Assembly (NCBI RefSeq): GCF_002150765.1
Contig: NZ_MUYM01000050.1
Location: forward strand, 1 to 64,000
Length of the DNA stretch: 64,000 nucleotides
Reading direction: 5' to 3'
DNA from: Lentzea kentuckyensis
GTDB taxonomy: Bacteria; Actinomycetota; Actinomycetes; Mycobacteriales; Pseudonocardiaceae
Below are positions 25,264-33,411 of this stretch, one piece after another. How positions within the stretch are numbered: the stretch's first letter is position 1; the number at the start of each line of letters is the position of its first letter. Under the pieces are notes generated by a model. The model worked only from the letters and a program-made list of their open reading frames with translations, made no database searches and had not been told where the DNA came from. Position numbers and translations under genes: made by a program.

Positions 25264-25995
25264 TCAACTGCGGCCGACAACTGCGGCCGAGTCTTCTCCG
25301 GTGATCAATTCGGCGTCGAGTCCGGCTGTTCTGAAGGCATCCAGTGCCGCGGGTGCCTGGCGGGCGCTCGTCTCGCTCATCAGGCGACCGCCGGGGCGTA
25401 GCCAGGTTGTCGCCTGGGCCGCCACTCGGCGCATGACTTCGAGTCCGTCCGTGCCGCCGTCGAGGGCGACGCGGGCCTCGTACTCGCGTGCTTCAGGCGG
25501 CATGAACTGGATGTCGTCGGTCGGCACGTACGGCACGTTGGCGACCACGACGTCGATGTGTCCCTTTAGGTGTGCGGGTAGCGCGTCGAACAGGTCGCCC
25601 TCGAACACGTTGGTCAGGTTCTGGCGTGCGCACTCAACGGCCGTGGGGTCGATGTCGGCTGCGTAGACCGTGGCGTTCGGAAGCCTGTGTTGCAGCACCG
25701 CGCCGACCGCGCCGGAGCCGCAGCACAGGTCGACGATCAGCTCGGGCTTCAGGTCGGTGGCGAGGTCGACGAGCAGTTCGGTGCGGTGGCGCGGCACGAA
25801 CACGCCTTTGGTCACCACGATCCGTTGCCCGCAGAACTCCGCCCAGCCGACGACGTGCTCGAGCGGCAGGCCGCCGACCCGTTGGGCGACCAGTTCTTCG
25901 AGGTGTTCGGGGGAGGTGGCAGCCTCGGCGAGCAGGGCGGCTTCTTCCTCGGCGAACACGCAGCCCGCGGCCCGGAGGCGATCAACGACGTTCAT
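25264..25995 (-). CDS. PrmC-like protein N5-glutamine methyltransferase
   Basis: A 243-residue class I methyltransferase related to PrmC/HemK, which methylates Gln in release factors. The SAM loop VDLCCGSGAVGAV, the acidic strand VYAADIDPTAVECARQN and the substrate motif VVANVPYVPTDD are present. The usual NPPY appears as NVPY, typical of the actinobacterial putative N5-glutamine methyltransferase group rather than canonical prmC. ATG 25995 (MNVVDRLRAAGCVF) is chosen as more family-like; an in-frame ATG at 26019 is possible. It diverges from the TetR gene. Confidence 0.82.
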   Translation of the reverse strand: MNVVDRLRAAGCVFAEEEAALLAEAATSPEHLEELVAQRVGGLPLEHVVGWAEFCGQRIVVTKGVFVPRHRTELLVDLATDLKPELIVDLCCGSGAVGAVLQHRLPNATVYAADIDPTAVECARQNLTNVFEGDLFDALPAHLKGHIDVVVANVPYVPTDDIQFMPPEAREYEARVALDGGTDGLEVMRRVAAQATTWLRPGGRLMSETSARQAPAALDAFRTAGLDAELITGEDSAAVVGRS

Positions 25996-26031
25996 CGCTG
26001 CCGACGCTAACACCGGCATTTACAAGCAGGC

Positions 26032-26060
26032 TTGACTGTTTGTTTGTGGGCCGGAACACT
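26032..26060 (+). promoter_or_regulatory. Sigma70-like promoter of the TetR operon, probably leaderless
   Basis: TTGACT (26032-26037), a 17-nt spacer and AACACT (26055-26060) form a plausible -35/-10 pair. The GTG at 26068 starts 7 nt after the -10, so the transcript would begin at or near the start codon. The in-frame TTG at 26032 would be the -35 itself. The -10 departs from TANNNT. Confidence 0.4.
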
Positions 26061-26067
26061 CGGGACC

Positions 26068-26649
26068 GTGGAGACGAGGCAACGCCAGGCCGACCGCAGC
26101 CGCGGGACCAAGCGGAAGCTGATGGAGGCGACGGTCCAGTGCCTGGTGGAACGTGGCTGGTCAGGCACTACGACGACCGAGGTGGCCGAACGTGCCGGGG
26201 TGTCGCGGGGCGCGCAACTGCACCACTTCCGCACGCGCGGTGAGCTGGTGGCGGCGGCCGTGGAGCACGTGGGCGCGGAGAGCGTCGAGGTGCTCAAGCG
26301 GCGCGCGGAGATCGCGGACAAGAGCACGCACGCCGTGGTGGAGCTGATCGCGGACTTCCACGCCAGCGACCTGTTCACCGCGGCCCTGGAGCTGTGGGTG
26401 GCCGCGCGTACCGACCCCGAGCTGCACGGGCAGGTGCTGGAGCTGCAGGCACGGCTCGGGCGTGAGGTGTACGAGCTGGCGTTGGAACTGCTCGACGTCG
26501 ACGACACCAAGCCCGGGGTGAAGGACGCCGTGCAGGCGACCCTGGATCTCGTGCGCGGACTGGCGCTGGCCAACCAGCTCGCCGACGACGCCAAGCGCCG
26601 CGCGCACGTCGTGCGCTACTGGGCGAGGATGCTGGAGGAACAGCTGTGA
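26068..26649 (+). CDS. TetR family transcriptional regulator
   Basis: A 193-residue TetR regulator and first gene of the acyl-CoA operon. The N-terminal HTH is TVQCLVERGWSGTTTTEVAERAGVSRGAQLHHFRTRGELVAAAVEHV (about residues 20-65). The rest is a helical ligand domain (ELWVAARTDPELHGQVLELQARL). GTG 26068 is chosen because it fits the promoter spacing; the open frame extends to TTG 26032. Its stop overlaps the next gene's GTG. A local autoregulator responding to an acyl-CoA or terpenoid ligand is a reasonable inference; no operator palindrome is certain. Confidence 0.88.
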   Translation: METRQRQADRSRGTKRKLMEATVQCLVERGWSGTTTTEVAERAGVSRGAQLHHFRTRGELVAAAVEHVGAESVEVLKRRAEIADKSTHAVVELIADFHASDLFTAALELWVAARTDPELHGQVLELQARLGREVYELALELLDVDDTKPGVKDAVQATLDLVRGLALANQLADDAKRRAHVVRYWARMLEEQL

Positions 26650-27380
26650 TCACGGAACTGCTGGCCGACCTCGACGCCGAGTCGCGGGAGCTGGACGACC
26701 TCGTCGCGGGCGCACCGGACTGGACGGTGCCGACGCCCGCGCAGGGGTGGACGGTCGGGCACCAGATCGGTCATCTCATGTGGACGGACCGGGCGGCGAT
26801 CCTCGCGATCACCGATCCCGAGGCGTTCCAGGCTCAGCCGTTGACCGGGGACATCGTGGACCGGACCGCGGCAGAGGGCGCGGCCATGCCGGACCTGCTG
26901 GAGCAGTGGCGTTCCGGGCGCGCGGCGTTGCGGGCCCAGTTGGCGCGGGCGTCCGGGAAGATCGTGTGGTTCGGGCCGCCGATGAGCCCGGCGTCGATGG
27001 CGACCGCGCGGATCATGGAGACGTGGGCGCACGGGCAGGACGTGTTCGACGCGCTGGGAGTGGTGCGGGAGCCGTCCGCGCGGATCCGGCACGTGTGCCA
27101 CATCGGGGTGCGGGCCATGGGATTCGCGTTCCTGCTCAACGGCCTGGCGGCACCGGAGGCCGAGGTTCGCGTCGAGCTGACCGGGCCTGGTGGCGAGCTG
27201 TGGACGTGGGGGCCCGAGGGCGCGGAGAACCGGGTTTCCGGGCCCGCGCTGGACTTCGCGTGGCTGGTGACGCAGCGGCGCAACCGCAAGGAGCTGGCGA
27301 TCGAGGCCGTCGGGCCGGTCGCGCAGGAGTGGGTGCCGATCGCGCAGGCCTTCGCGGGTCCGCCAGGAGGTGGCCGATGA
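26646..27380 (+). CDS. TIGR03084 family metal-binding (DinB/MDMPI-fold) protein
   Basis: A 244-residue protein of the TIGR03084 group, with an N-terminal helical-bundle domain like mycothiol-dependent maleylpyruvate isomerase. Visible cues are ELLADLDAESRELDDLV, TPAQGWTVGHQIGHLMWTDRAAI and ETWAHGQDVFDALG, where His residues (VGHQIGH and WAHGQD) would hold a divalent metal. The C-terminal half is a beta-rich SCP2-like domain. The GTG start overlaps the TetR stop. Members recur beside AtuA and acyl-CoA carboxylase genes, so a mycothiol-linked role in the same pathway is inferred. Confidence 0.82.
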   Translation: MITELLADLDAESRELDDLVAGAPDWTVPTPAQGWTVGHQIGHLMWTDRAAILAITDPEAFQAQPLTGDIVDRTAAEGAAMPDLLEQWRSGRAALRAQLARASGKIVWFGPPMSPASMATARIMETWAHGQDVFDALGVVREPSARIRHVCHIGVRAMGFAFLLNGLAAPEAEVRVELTGPGGELWTWGPEGAENRVSGPALDFAWLVTQRRNRKELAIEAVGPVAQEWVPIAQAFAGPPGGGR

Positions 27381-28582
27381 TCCGGATCGGCAACGCGTCC
27401 GGGTTCTACGGCGACCGCCTGTCCGCCATGCGCGAGCAGCTCGAAGGTGGCGAGCTCGACGTCCTGACCGGTGACTACCTCGCCGAGCTGACCATGCTGA
27501 TCCTCGGCCGGGATCGCCTGAAGGACTCGTCGCTGGGATACGCCAGGACGTTCCTGCGGCAGATGGAGGACTGTCTGGCGCTGGCCCTGGACCAGGGCGT
27601 CAAGATCGTCGTGAACGCCGGCGGGCTCAACCCCGAGGGGCTGGCGCGCAAGCTGGACGCCAAGGTCGGGTACGTCACGGGTGACGATCTCAAGGCGCGG
27701 TTCCCGGAGGCGTTGACCGCCAACGCTTATCTGGGCGCGTGGGAGATCGCGGACTGCCTGAACCAGGGCGCGCAGGTCGTGGTCACCGGGCGGGTCACGG
27801 ATGCGAGCCTGGTGGTCGGGCCGGCGGCCGCGCACTTCGGCTGGGCGCGGGACGACTGGGACCGGCTCGCCGGGGCGACGGTCGCCGGGCACGTGCTGGA
27901 GTGCGGGACGCAGGCGACCGGCGGGAACTACTCCTTCTTCACCGAGATCGACGCGACCCGGCCAGGGTTCCCGATCGCGGAGCTCGACGAGGACGGGTCG
28001 TGCCTGATCACCAAGCACGACGGGACAGGTGGCGCGGTCACCGTCGACACCGTCACGGCCCAGCTGCTCTACGAGATCGGGGCGCCGGAGTACCTGGGGC
28101 CGGACGTCACCACGCACTTCGACACCATCCGGTTGGACGGGCACGAGCGCGGCGTGAGGATCAGCGGCGTCAAGGGGAGTCCGCCGCCGGACACGCTGAA
28201 GGTGTGCCTGAACACGTTGGGCGGCTTCAAGAACGCCACGACGTTCGTCCTCACCGGACTCGACGTCGAGGAGAAGGCCGAGCTGGTCAGGCGGCAGCTG
28301 CACGACGCCATCGGTGCCGAGGGCCTGAGCTGGACGCTGGCACGCACGGATCACGCGGACGCGGACACCGAGGAGCGGGCCAGCGCGTTGCTGCACGTGA
28401 CGATCAAGACGACGGATCCGAAGCGGGCAAAGGGGTTCAGCCGGGCGGCGATCGAGCTGGCGCTGGCGAGCTATCCGGGGTTCCACGTGACGGCACCGCC
28501 GAGTGACGGAACGCCGTTCGGCGTCTACCGGGCGGCGTACGTGAACCGTGACGAGGTCAGCGCCAAGGCGGTGTTGCTGTGA
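27377..28582 (+). CDS. AtuA-family protein (acyclic terpene utilization, DUF1446)
   Basis: A 401-residue AtuA/DUF1446 protein. The start IRIGNASGFYGDRLSAMREQLEGGELDVLTGDYLAELTM is diagnostic, followed by VVNAGGLNP and TGRVTDASLVVGPAAAHFGW. AtuA is needed for citronellol/geraniol growth in Pseudomonas, but its biochemistry is not settled. The ATG at 27377 overlaps the previous stop and has AGGAGG upstream (27365-27370). The frame upstream belongs to another reading frame of the previous gene. The C-terminal ferredoxin-like part is encoded by the next, separate gene, whereas some relatives fuse both. Confidence 0.88.
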   Translation: MIRIGNASGFYGDRLSAMREQLEGGELDVLTGDYLAELTMLILGRDRLKDSSLGYARTFLRQMEDCLALALDQGVKIVVNAGGLNPEGLARKLDAKVGYVTGDDLKARFPEALTANAYLGAWEIADCLNQGAQVVVTGRVTDASLVVGPAAAHFGWARDDWDRLAGATVAGHVLECGTQATGGNYSFFTEIDATRPGFPIAELDEDGSCLITKHDGTGGAVTVDTVTAQLLYEIGAPEYLGPDVTTHFDTIRLDGHERGVRISGVKGSPPPDTLKVCLNTLGGFKNATTFVLTGLDVEEKAELVRRQLHDAIGAEGLSWTLARTDHADADTEERASALLHVTIKTTDPKRAKGFSRAAIELALASYPGFHVTAPPSDGTPFGVYRAAYVNRDEVSAKAVLL

Positions 28583-28899
28583 AGAGGCCGTTGGGAACGA
28601 TCGCCGGGGCGCGCAGCGGTGACAAGGGCGGAGACGCGAACCTCGGAGTCTGGGTTCGGTCAGAAGAAGCGTACGAGTGGCTCAACGGGTTCCTGACGAC
28701 GGAGAAGCTGCGCGAGCTGCTGCCGGAGGCCCAGGAGGTCAGCCGGTACGAGCTGCCGAACCTCAAGGCGCTCAACTTCGTGCTGCACGGGCTGCTCGGC
28801 GACGGCGTGGCCGCCGGCACGCGGTTCGACCCGCAGGCGAAGGCGCTCGGCGAGTGGTTGCGCAGCAGGGAAGTCGAGATCCCGGAGGAGCTCCTGTGA
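28579..28899 (+). CDS. AtuA C-terminal ferredoxin-fold-like protein
   Basis: A 106-residue protein matching the small C-terminal part of AtuA-type proteins. Cues are GTIAGARSGDKGGDANLGVWVRSEEAYEWLN, then VSRYELPNLKALNFVLHGLLGDGV. The GTG start overlaps the AtuA-N stop and its stop overlaps the next GTG. It is most likely a partner subunit of the preceding protein. No catalytic residues can be named. Confidence 0.83.
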   Translation: MKRPLGTIAGARSGDKGGDANLGVWVRSEEAYEWLNGFLTTEKLRELLPEAQEVSRYELPNLKALNFVLHGLLGDGVAAGTRFDPQAKALGEWLRSREVEIPEELL

Positions 28900-30008
28900 T
28901 CACCAAGGACCTGTACGAGCGCAAAGAGCTGAGGGAACTCGTCCGCGACTTCACCCGCAAGGAGATCGCGCCGCACCTGGACGAGTGGGAGAAGCAGGGC
29001 GAGGTGCCGCGCGAGCTGCACAAGAAGGCGGCCGAACTCGACCTGCTCGGCATCGGGTTCGAGCACGGCGACCTGCTCGACTCGGTCGCGCTGACCGAGG
29101 AGATCATCCAGAACGGCGGCTCGTCTGGACTGATGGCGGCGTTGTTCACGCTCGGCATCGCGATCCCGCACATCTGGCAGTCCGGGAACGAGGACCTGAT
29201 CGACCGGTTCGCGAGGCCCGCCATCCGGGGCGAGAAGATCGGCAGCCTCGCGGTCACCGAACCCGGTGCGGGCTCCGACGTCGCGGCGATCAGGACCACG
29301 GCCGTCCGGGACGGCGATCATTACGTCGTCAACGGCACCAAGACGTTCATCACCTCGGGACACCGGGCGGACTTCGTCACGACGGCAGTGCGCACCGGCG
29401 AGAAGGGCTACAAAGGCATTTCGCTGCTCGTCGTCGAGGACGGGTTCACCCGACGCAAGCTCGACAAGATGGGCTGGCACTGCAGCGATACCGCCGAACT
29501 GCACTTCGACGACGTGCGGGTGCCGGCGAAGAACCTGGTGGGCGAGGAGAACCAGGGGTTCGCGCAGATCATGCGGCAGTTCCAGGTCGAGCGCGTGACG
29601 ATGGCGGTCGAGGCGTACGCGACGGCGCAGCGCGCCCTCGACCTGACCGTCGACTGGACGCGCAACCGCGAGACGTTCGGCAAAGCGCTGATCAAGAACC
29701 AGGTGGTCGGTCACCGGCTCGCCGACATGGCGCAGCGGATCGACCTGGCCCGGACCTACACACGCGAGGTCGCGGCGCGGATCAACCGCGGCGAGGACTG
29801 CGTCACGGAGGTCTGCTTCGCCAAGAACGCCGCCGTGGACGCGTGTTCGTTCGTGGTGGACGCGGCGGTGCAGTTGCACGGCGGCATGGGCTACATGCGG
29901 GAGTCCGAAGTGGAGCGTCATTACCGGGACGCCCGCATCCTCGGCATCGGGGGCGGGGCGAGTGAAGTGATGACCGAGCTCGCGGCACGACGATTGGGGT
30001 TCGCCTGA
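28896..30008 (+). CDS. Acyl-CoA dehydrogenase, isovaleryl/citronellyl type
   Basis: A 370-residue FAD acyl-CoA dehydrogenase. FAD and substrate motifs include TEPGAGSDVAAIRT and NGTKTFITSGHRADF, and the C-terminal region has QLHGGMGYMRESEVERHYRDARIL. The MCAD-type catalytic Glu (YEGT) is absent (IGGGAS), but a Glu sits in FQVERVTM, the position used by isovaleryl-CoA dehydrogenase. This fits branched or terpenoid acyl-CoA substrates. The GTG start overlaps the previous stop; the TGA overlaps the carboxylase ATG (TGATG). Confidence 0.9.
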   Translation: MITKDLYERKELRELVRDFTRKEIAPHLDEWEKQGEVPRELHKKAAELDLLGIGFEHGDLLDSVALTEEIIQNGGSSGLMAALFTLGIAIPHIWQSGNEDLIDRFARPAIRGEKIGSLAVTEPGAGSDVAAIRTTAVRDGDHYVVNGTKTFITSGHRADFVTTAVRTGEKGYKGISLLVVEDGFTRRKLDKMGWHCSDTAELHFDDVRVPAKNLVGEENQGFAQIMRQFQVERVTMAVEAYATAQRALDLTVDWTRNRETFGKALIKNQVVGHRLADMAQRIDLARTYTREVAARINRGEDCVTEVCFAKNAAVDACSFVVDAAVQLHGGMGYMRESEVERHYRDARILGIGGGASEVMTELAARRLGFA

Positions 30009-31558
30009 TGGGCAACAGGGAGGCGCTGCTCGCGAAGATCGCGGGACTCGACGCCGAACACGCCAAAGCGCTCGCGGGAGGTGGGCCGAAGTACGTCGAA
30101 CGGCACCACAAGCGCGGCAAGCTGCTGGCCCGCGAACGGGTCGAGCTGCTCATCGACGAGGACAGCCCGTTCCTGGAGCTGTCCCCGCTCGCCGCGTGGG
30201 GCACGGACTTCCCCGTCGGAGCCAGCGTCGTCACCGGCATCGGGCGGGTCGAAGGCGTCGAGTGCGTGATCGTCGCGAACGACCCGACCGTGCGCGGTGG
30301 CTCGTCGAACCCGTACACGCTGCGCAAGTCGTTGCGGGCCAACGACATCGCGCTGCAGAACCGGTTGCCGCTGATCAGCCTCGTCGAGTCCGGTGGCGCC
30401 GACCTGCCGACGCAGGGCGAGATCTTCATCCCCGGCGGGCGGGCGTTCCGCGACCTGACCAGGTTGTCGGCCGCGGGCATCCCGACGATCACGGCGGTGT
30501 TCGGCAACGCGACGGCCGGTGGCGCGTACGTACCGGGCATGTCGGACTACGTGATCATGATCAAGGACCGGTCCAAGGTGTTCCTCGGTGGGCCGCCGCT
30601 GGTGAAGATGGCGACCGGCGAGGACGCCGACGACGAGTCGCTGGGCGGCGCTTCGATGCACGGCACGACGTCCGGGCTCGCGGACTTCGTGGCGGAGGAC
30701 GAGACCGACGCGATCCGGTTGGCGCGCAGGGTGGTCGCGCGGCTGAACTGGCGCAAGCTCGGTCCCGAACCGGCACCCGTCGAGGAGCCGTTGTTCGACG
30801 CCGAAAGCATCCTGGACGTCGTCTCCGAGGACCAGCGGGTGCCGTTCGACCCGCGCGACGTCATCGCGCGGCTCGTCGACGGGTCACTGTTCGACGAGTT
30901 CAAACCGTTGTACGGCAACAGCCTCGTCACCGGGTGGGCCAGGATCCACGGCTACCCGGTCGGCATCCTCGCCAACGCGCGCGGCGTGCTGTTCAGCGAG
31001 GAGTCGCAGAAGGCCACGCAGTTCATCCAGCTCGCGAACTCCAGCGACACCCCGCTCGTCTTCCTGCAGAACACCACCGGCTACATGGTCGGTGCCCAGT
31101 ACGAGCAGGGCGGCATCGTCAAGCACGGCTCGATGATGATCAACGCCGTGTCGAACAGCCGGGTGCCGCACCTGACGATCACGATGGGCGCGTCGTACGG
31201 CGCGGGCAACTACGGGATGTGCGGGCGGGCGTACGACCCGCGGTTCCTGTTCACCTGGCCCAACGCCAAGTCGGCCGTGATGGGCCCGGCGCAGCTCGCG
31301 GGCGTGCTCTCGATCGTCGGGCGGCAGGCCGCCCTCGCGAAGGGCCAGGAGTACAACGAGGAGCACGACGCGGCCATGCGGAAGATGGTCGAGGCGCAGA
31401 TCGAGGAGCAGTCGCTGGCGCCGTTCCTGTCCGGGAAGCTCTACGACGACGGCGTGATCGACCCGCGCGACACCAGGACCGTGCTGGCCCTCTGCCTCTC
31501 CGCTATCCACAGTGGACCGATCAAGGGCGCCGACGGCTTCGGCGTCTTCCGGATGTGA
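30008..31558 (+). CDS. Biotin-dependent acyl-CoA carboxylase, carboxyltransferase (beta) subunit
   Basis: The beta subunit moves CO2 from carboxybiotin to an acyl-CoA. The 516-residue product has N- and C-terminal crotonase-like halves with FIPGGRAFRDLTRLSAAGIPTI, GNATAGGAYVPGMSDY, FLQNTTGYMVGAQYEQGG and MGASYGAGNYGMCGRAYDPRFLF. These match methylcrotonyl/geranyl-CoA carboxylase beta subunits more than propionyl-CoA ones. The exact substrate cannot be read from sequence. It is followed by the alpha subunit with a 4-nt overlap. Confidence 0.9.
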   Translation: MGNREALLAKIAGLDAEHAKALAGGGPKYVERHHKRGKLLARERVELLIDEDSPFLELSPLAAWGTDFPVGASVVTGIGRVEGVECVIVANDPTVRGGSSNPYTLRKSLRANDIALQNRLPLISLVESGGADLPTQGEIFIPGGRAFRDLTRLSAAGIPTITAVFGNATAGGAYVPGMSDYVIMIKDRSKVFLGGPPLVKMATGEDADDESLGGASMHGTTSGLADFVAEDETDAIRLARRVVARLNWRKLGPEPAPVEEPLFDAESILDVVSEDQRVPFDPRDVIARLVDGSLFDEFKPLYGNSLVTGWARIHGYPVGILANARGVLFSEESQKATQFIQLANSSDTPLVFLQNTTGYMVGAQYEQGGIVKHGSMMINAVSNSRVPHLTITMGASYGAGNYGMCGRAYDPRFLFTWPNAKSAVMGPAQLAGVLSIVGRQAALAKGQEYNEEHDAAMRKMVEAQIEEQSLAPFLSGKLYDDGVIDPRDTRTVLALCLSAIHSGPIKGADGFGVFRM

Positions 31559-33411
31559 GTCCCGTGATCAAAACTCTGCTGATCGCCAACCGCGGCGAGA
31601 TCGCTCGCCGGATCATCCGCACCTGCCAGGCCAACGGAATCCGCACGGTCGCGGTGTTCTCCGACCCGGACGCCGACGCGCCGCACGTGCGGGAGGCCGA
31701 CTTCGCGGTGCGGTTGCCCGGTGCGTCGCCCACCGAGACCTACCTGCGCGCCGACCTGCTCGTCGAAGCGGCGGTGAAGGCCGGAGCGGACGCCGTTCAC
31801 CCCGGCTACGGGTTCCTGAGTGAGAACGCCGACTTCGCGCGGAAGGTCCAGGCGGCGGGCCTGACCTGGGTCGGCCCCGAACCGGACTCGATCGAGTCGA
31901 TGGGCTCCAAGGTCGCCGCGAAGAAGCGCATGGCGGCCGCCGGTGTGCCGACGCTGCCGGAACTGGATCCGGAGACCGTCACGACGTTCCCCGTGCTGAT
32001 CAAGGCTTCCGCCGGTGGTGGCGGGCGCGGTATGCGGATCGTGCGTGAGAAGTCCGAGTTCGCGGACGCGTTGGCCAGCGCACGCCGTGAGGCCGAGTCC
32101 GCGTTCGGCGACCCGACGGTGTTCTGCGAGCCGTTGCTGGAGCACGCACGACACGTCGAGGTGCAGATCCTGGCGGACGCCCACGGAACGGTGTGGGCGC
32201 TCGGCGAACGCGAGTGCTCGATCCAGCGCCGGCACCAGAAGATCGTCGAGGAGTCGCCCAGCCCGGCGGTGACCGACGACGTCCGCAGGCGGTTGTTCGC
32301 GGCGGCGACGGCAGCGGCCGAGTCGATCGGCTACGTGGGCGCCGGCACCGTCGAGTTCATGCTGAAGGGCGAGGACTTCCACTTCCTGGAGGTCAACACG
32401 CGGCTACAGGTCGAGCATCCGGTCACCGAACTGGTGCACGGCGTCGACCTGGTCGAGTGGCAGCTGCGGATCGCGGAGGGCGCCGCGCTGCCGGTTGAGG
32501 TGCCGGAACCGCGCGGCCACGCCATCGAGGTGCGGCTTTACGCCGAGGACCCGGCGAACGACTGGCGTCCGGCGAGCGGCACGCTGCACCGGTTCCACGT
32601 GCCCGGTGACATCAGGCTGGACAGCGGGGTGGAGGACGGCTCGGTCGTCTCCGTGCACTACGACCCCATGCTGGCCAAGGTGATCGCGTACGCGCCGACG
32701 CGGGCCGCGGCCGCCCGCAAGCTCGCGACGGCGTTGGCGGGCGCGCGGATCCACGGCCTCGTCACGAACCGCGCGCTGCTCGTGGACATCCTGGAGAGCG
32801 ACGCGTTCCTCAACGGGGACACGCACACCGGGTTCCTGACCGAGCACGACTTCGTCCGGACCGTTGACCCGCAACCGTTTGCGCTCGCCGCCGCGCTCGC
32901 GTCCGCCGCGAGTCGCAAGATCGGGCACCTGCCCCTCGGCTGGCGCAACGTGCGGTCGCAGCAGCCGAAGGCGAGGTTCCTGTTCGGGGAGGAACTGGTC
33001 GAGGTCGAGTACGACCCGAAACAGGCCGCTCCCGACGTGGTGACCCTGGACCTGGACGGCGTGCGGACGCCGTTCCACGTTGCCCGGTACGGCGATCTGG
33101 TCGAGGTCGACTCGCCGCGCGGGTCGGTGACGTTGAAGGTCGTGCCGCGCTTCCCCGAACCGGAGACCAGGCTCGCACCGGGCGCGACCGTCGCGCCGAT
33201 GCCCGGCACGGTCGTCCGGGTCAGCGTCCGGCAGGGCGATCAGGTCGAGGCCGGTGCCGAACTCCTGGTGCTGGAAGCGATGAAGATGGAACACCGGGTG
33301 CTCGCCACCAACGCGGGCACCGTCACCGAGCTCCTCGTCGAGAATGCCCAGCAGGTCAATGCCGGCGATGTCCTGGCCGTAGTAGCCGAAGAGAGTGGAG
33401 ACGAACAATGA
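31555..33411 (+). CDS. Biotin-dependent acyl-CoA carboxylase, biotin carboxylase/BCCP (alpha) subunit
   Basis: The alpha subunit carboxylates biotin with ATP. In order: biotin carboxylase N-domain (LLIANRGEIARRII), ATP-grasp (KASAGGGGRGMRIV, HVEVQILADAHG, FLEVNTRLQVEHPVTE), and a C-terminal biotinyl domain with the lysine motif LEAMKMEH near the end. Length is 618 residues from GTG 31555; GTG 31564 is a good alternative and starts VIKTLLIAN. The first start overlaps the beta stop (GTGA). The stop overlaps the last acyl-CoA dehydrogenase ATG, so all genes of the cluster are coupled. Confidence 0.9.
   Translation: MSPVIKTLLIANRGEIARRIIRTCQANGIRTVAVFSDPDADAPHVREADFAVRLPGASPTETYLRADLLVEAAVKAGADAVHPGYGFLSENADFARKVQAAGLTWVGPEPDSIESMGSKVAAKKRMAAAGVPTLPELDPETVTTFPVLIKASAGGGGRGMRIVREKSEFADALASARREAESAFGDPTVFCEPLLEHARHVEVQILADAHGTVWALGERECSIQRRHQKIVEESPSPAVTDDVRRRLFAAATAAAESIGYVGAGTVEFMLKGEDFHFLEVNTRLQVEHPVTELVHGVDLVEWQLRIAEGAALPVEVPEPRGHAIEVRLYAEDPANDWRPASGTLHRFHVPGDIRLDSGVEDGSVVSVHYDPMLAKVIAYAPTRAAAARKLATALAGARIHGLVTNRALLVDILESDAFLNGDTHTGFLTEHDFVRTVDPQPFALAAALASAASRKIGHLPLGWRNVRSQQPKARFLFGEELVEVEYDPKQAAPDVVTLDLDGVRTPFHVARYGDLVEVDSPRGSVTLKVVPRFPEPETRLAPGATVAPMPGTVVRVSVRQGDQVEAGAELLVLEAMKMEHRVLATNAGTVTELLVENAQQVNAGDVLAVVAEESGDEQ

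Noticed and set aside
26032-26067. TTG 26032 as start of the TetR gene
   Set aside because: The TTG is part of a -35 hexamer; GTG 26068 fits the promoter and the family N-terminus.
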